Source of the DNA: Proteromonas lacertae
Taxonomy: Eukaryota > Sar > Bigyra > Opalinata > Proteromonadidae
Assembly: GCA_002245135.1 (NCBI GenBank)
Contig: NGBS01000672.1
Location: forward strand, 1-22,273
Length of the DNA stretch: 22,273 bases
Reading direction: 5' to 3'
Position 1 is the first letter of the stretch; every line of letters begins with the position of its first letter. Below the pieces are notes generated by a model that saw nothing but the letters and a program-made list of their open reading frames with translations, searched no databases and had not been told where the DNA came from. Position numbers and translations under genes: made by a program. This document shows, in pieces, positions 20,147-22,273 of this stretch.

Positions 20147-21428
20147 ATGTCACTCCTCGATTTAAGAGGTGAAAGGATGTTGGTAGAAGAAGAAAAAGCA
20201 AAAAGTTTGCTTAAAGATGTATTAGACAATGATAAAGCTGATTATGACAGTGTAATATTCAGTACTAGAAGTTATAGAAAAAGCGCAGTGCCAATACTTT
20301 GTGGTATAGATTATATACACTATTAATATTGAATAGAAGCAATAGGTAAACTCCCAAAATTAGAGAAAGTAAATTTGAGTGATATATATTCTGGAATTGA
20401 GACAGAAGAAGCGCAATATGTTTTAGAAGAGATTAACAAATCACTAAGTTCAAAAAATCTAAAAGAATTAGATTTTAGTGATAATGCACTTGGTCCATTG
20501 GGAATAAAATCATGTAAACCTGTATTGGAGAAATATGAGTTCATTAGAAAAGTTAATGTTATGTAATGATGGTTTATCAGGTGATGCTATAGGAATATTG
20601 AGTGATATCATGTGTATCAATGAACATTCTAACTTAAAGACTCTTAATTTCTTCAACAATGTATATAATTATTATATTTATGATGACAATATAGATGAGT
20701 GGTGATGAAGGAGCCATTAATGTTTCAAAGATTTTGAAACACCATCCTTCAATAAGTGATTTTAGATGGGCATCTACTAGAACAGGTAATGAAGGTGGAT
20801 TAGAACTAATAAAAGGAATAAATGAATTGAAGAATATAGAAAGTTTAGATTTGAATGATAATTCATTAGGTTTAGAAGCTGGAATATTATTAAGCTGAAA
20901 ATATATTAGAAAAAAAGGATTTTATGAGAAACTTAAAGAAATTATGTTTAGGAGATTGTGGATTTGAAACAGAAGGAATTATAAAGATAATTAAAGCGTT
21001 AATTGAAGTGAAAAGTAACATCAATAGAGTATTTAGATTTAAGTTACAATAACATTGGAATAACAGAATTATTTGATATATGTAAGTTATTGAAAGAAAA
21101 TAATCATATAAAAGTGTTGATTTTATCAAATAATGATTTTGGAAACTGTGGTGTGAAATTATTAAATCATTTATTAAATAATTATTGTAATGAGTTAGAA
21201 GTGTTGAATTTAAATAGCAATGAGTTATGTAATTACTTTATTAATGATTTGTGTAATATTTTACAGAAGAAATCTTCATTCAAGATGCTAAATATTGATG
21301 GTAATTCTATTAGTGATGATGTAGTAGAAGAGATTAAGGAAATTTTGAATGGAAGAATATGTGAATTTGATGATAATATTGGAGATGATGAAGAGAATGA
21401 AGATATTGATTGTAGTGAAGTAAAGTGA
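20147..21428 (+). CDS. RanGAP-type leucine-rich-repeat protein, three +1 frame breaks
   Basis: The ATG at 20147 starts MSLLDLRGERMLVEEEKAK. Two consensus introns (20304-20336, 33 nt; 20661-20694, 34 nt) preserve the frame. The product would be about 390 residues of 28-32-residue LRRs with the LxxLDLSxNxxGxxG style of RanGAP (LKELDFSDNALG, IESLDLNDNSLG, IEYLDLSYNNIG, LEVLNLNSN) and an Asp/Glu-rich tail after residue about 370, as in Rna1/RanGAP1, the Ran GTPase activator of nuclear transport. The LRR pattern continues across three places where the frame steps +1: near 20534 (GAG AAA, then ATG AGT), within TTAAGCTGA at 20888-20898, and near 21014 (GTG AAA, then GTA ACA). None is explained by a consensus intron. 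It is either a recently inactivated copy, a locus with sequence errors, or a gene read with programmed frameshifts. The RanGAP Arg finger was not securely placed. Confidence 0.75.
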
Positions 21429-21544
21429 TATGATAAATCAGCTTTAGTAAAAATTCACTTTATTTTTTATTTTTTTTAATGTTTGTAATTATAAAACAAG
21501 ACCGATATACATTAATATTTACATAAATATTAATATAAATGAAA

Positions 21545-22218
21545 TTATTCATAAATTAACCTTTCACTTTCTAAATTATCATTAAGCAAGCTAGATAACT
21601 CTTCTATTTCATTAGTCTTTTGTTTAATCTCTTCATTTGATAGATAAAGTAATCAATATAACCTAATCAAATATAAAAATCATAAATACTTGGATAATAC
21701 TTCATTTCCATTGCATAATTGAAAATACAGCCATCATAAGAGCAAAAATGTATTGCACTACGGCTTCTGAGTAGTATTTGTAGTATAAGTAAAGCATCAA
21801 ATAAAAGAAAATTTAGACCTTCAATATTAACAAATTGCTATGTATTAACTAACATTTTTATATTCTTTTAGCCTCAGTATAGAAATACAAATGTATTTAT
21901 TGTATTATTTGTATTTAGAAAAAATAATTGATTGATGATTAAGTAATCTAAAAACAACTTTAAGAAGCAACTGCAACTGTTGAACATGAAAATGAAAAGA
22001 CTTACTCTCGATCTGAGAGTTGATTGTGAAGAAGTATAATATGATGTTGTAATAATAGATATCTGGTGTAGCAACAATTTGTAGAGTATGGAATCCCTCA
22101 TCATTAAGAAATTCCTCTAGCCAGAAAAGATTAAGTCTATCAGCAAGTTCTAGATATGATTGTGGTAATAACCAAATAGTTATAAAGACAATAAATGTAG
22201 ATAATGTGAATAACGAGA
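21545..22218 (-). CDS. 3' part of a multipass membrane protein gene, frame-broken, 5' end outside window
   Basis: Protein-like segments read leftward from a splice acceptor at 22219: STFIVFITIWLLPQ, ADRLNLFWLEEFLND, ATPDIYYYNIILYFF, FHFHVQQLQLLLKVVFRL, then, after a frame step at AAA-TAA (near 21907) and a candidate 51-nt intron (about 21825-21875), FVNIEGLNFLLFDALL. An alternative frame nearby gives VVQYIFALMMAVFSIMQWK. A polar coiled tail (EEIKQKTNEIEELS) ends at TAA 21545-21547. Several hydrophobic segments indicate an integral membrane protein; the family is not recognised. At least two frame changes are required, so it is a decaying gene, a frameshifted gene or an imperfect sequence. It converges on the RanGAP gene with about 115 bp between stops. 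Confidence 0.5.
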
Positions 22219-22273
22219 CTATATGTCATTATGTATATAATTTTTATAATTAACTAGTTATATTTGTACAATA

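Noticed and set aside
20893-20898. Reassignment of TGA to a sense codon as the cause of apparent breaks
   Set aside because: Reading TGA as sense would keep the old frame, which loses the repeat pattern; continuity requires a frame change. TGA also ends the bZIP frame and the small Cys-rich gene plausibly.
20870-20909. A GT...ATATATTAG segment in RanGAP that would restore the frame as an intron
   Set aside because: It starts GTTT rather than GTAT and would delete the conserved end of a leucine-rich repeat, leaving a repeat of only about 20 residues.

Overview
The window is nuclear DNA from a very AT-rich unicellular eukaryote. Genes are densely packed and mostly split by ultrashort spliceosomal introns. 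I placed 30 introns by reading frame; all begin GTAT, all but one end TAG, and all but one are 27-55 nt. Asn/Gln runs, a bZIP factor with a C-terminal helical region and a class 3 lipase are compatible with an amoeboid protist, but the sequence alone does not fix the lineage. TAA and TGA both act as stops.

Left to right: a decayed Crinkler-like remnant (about 1-640); a tiny conserved Cys-rich protein gene with one frame break (785-947, +); a secreted glycosyltransferase-like protein (1087-1869, -); a HIT hydrolase (2019-2461, -); a 12-exon gene fusing a class 3 lipase, a J domain, hydrophobic segments and EF-hand-like motifs (2594-6176, -). After a divergent promoter region come three plus-strand genes: a multipass membrane protein (6548-7225), a possible degenerate receiver domain (7393-7905) and a coiled-coil protein with one frame break (8173-9545). 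Then on the minus strand: a 12-exon coiled-coil protein (9997-13876), a two-HMG-box protein (14154-15557), a decayed or frameshift-rich coding stretch (15558-16610), a neutral-sphingomyelinase-like protein with two C-terminal membrane segments (16738-18159) and a bZIP factor (18354-20060). A RanGAP-type leucine-rich-repeat gene with three frame breaks runs on the plus strand (20147-21428), divergent from the bZIP gene and convergent with the 3' part of a membrane-protein gene that leaves the window on the right (21545-22218, -).

Two things stand out. First, the lipase/J-domain/EF-hand fusion: its twelve exons join into one 3192-nt frame through 11 consensus introns with no break. Second, several otherwise well-preserved genes (small Cys-rich protein, RanGAP, the stretch upstream of the HMG gene, the right-edge membrane gene) are broken by single-base shifts mostly of the same sense (+1). 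Most fall after an AAA codon, and two fall in the identical 9-mer TTAAGCTGA. Other genes of over 3 kb have none. Programmed +1 frameshifting, recent gene decay and sequence error all remain possible.
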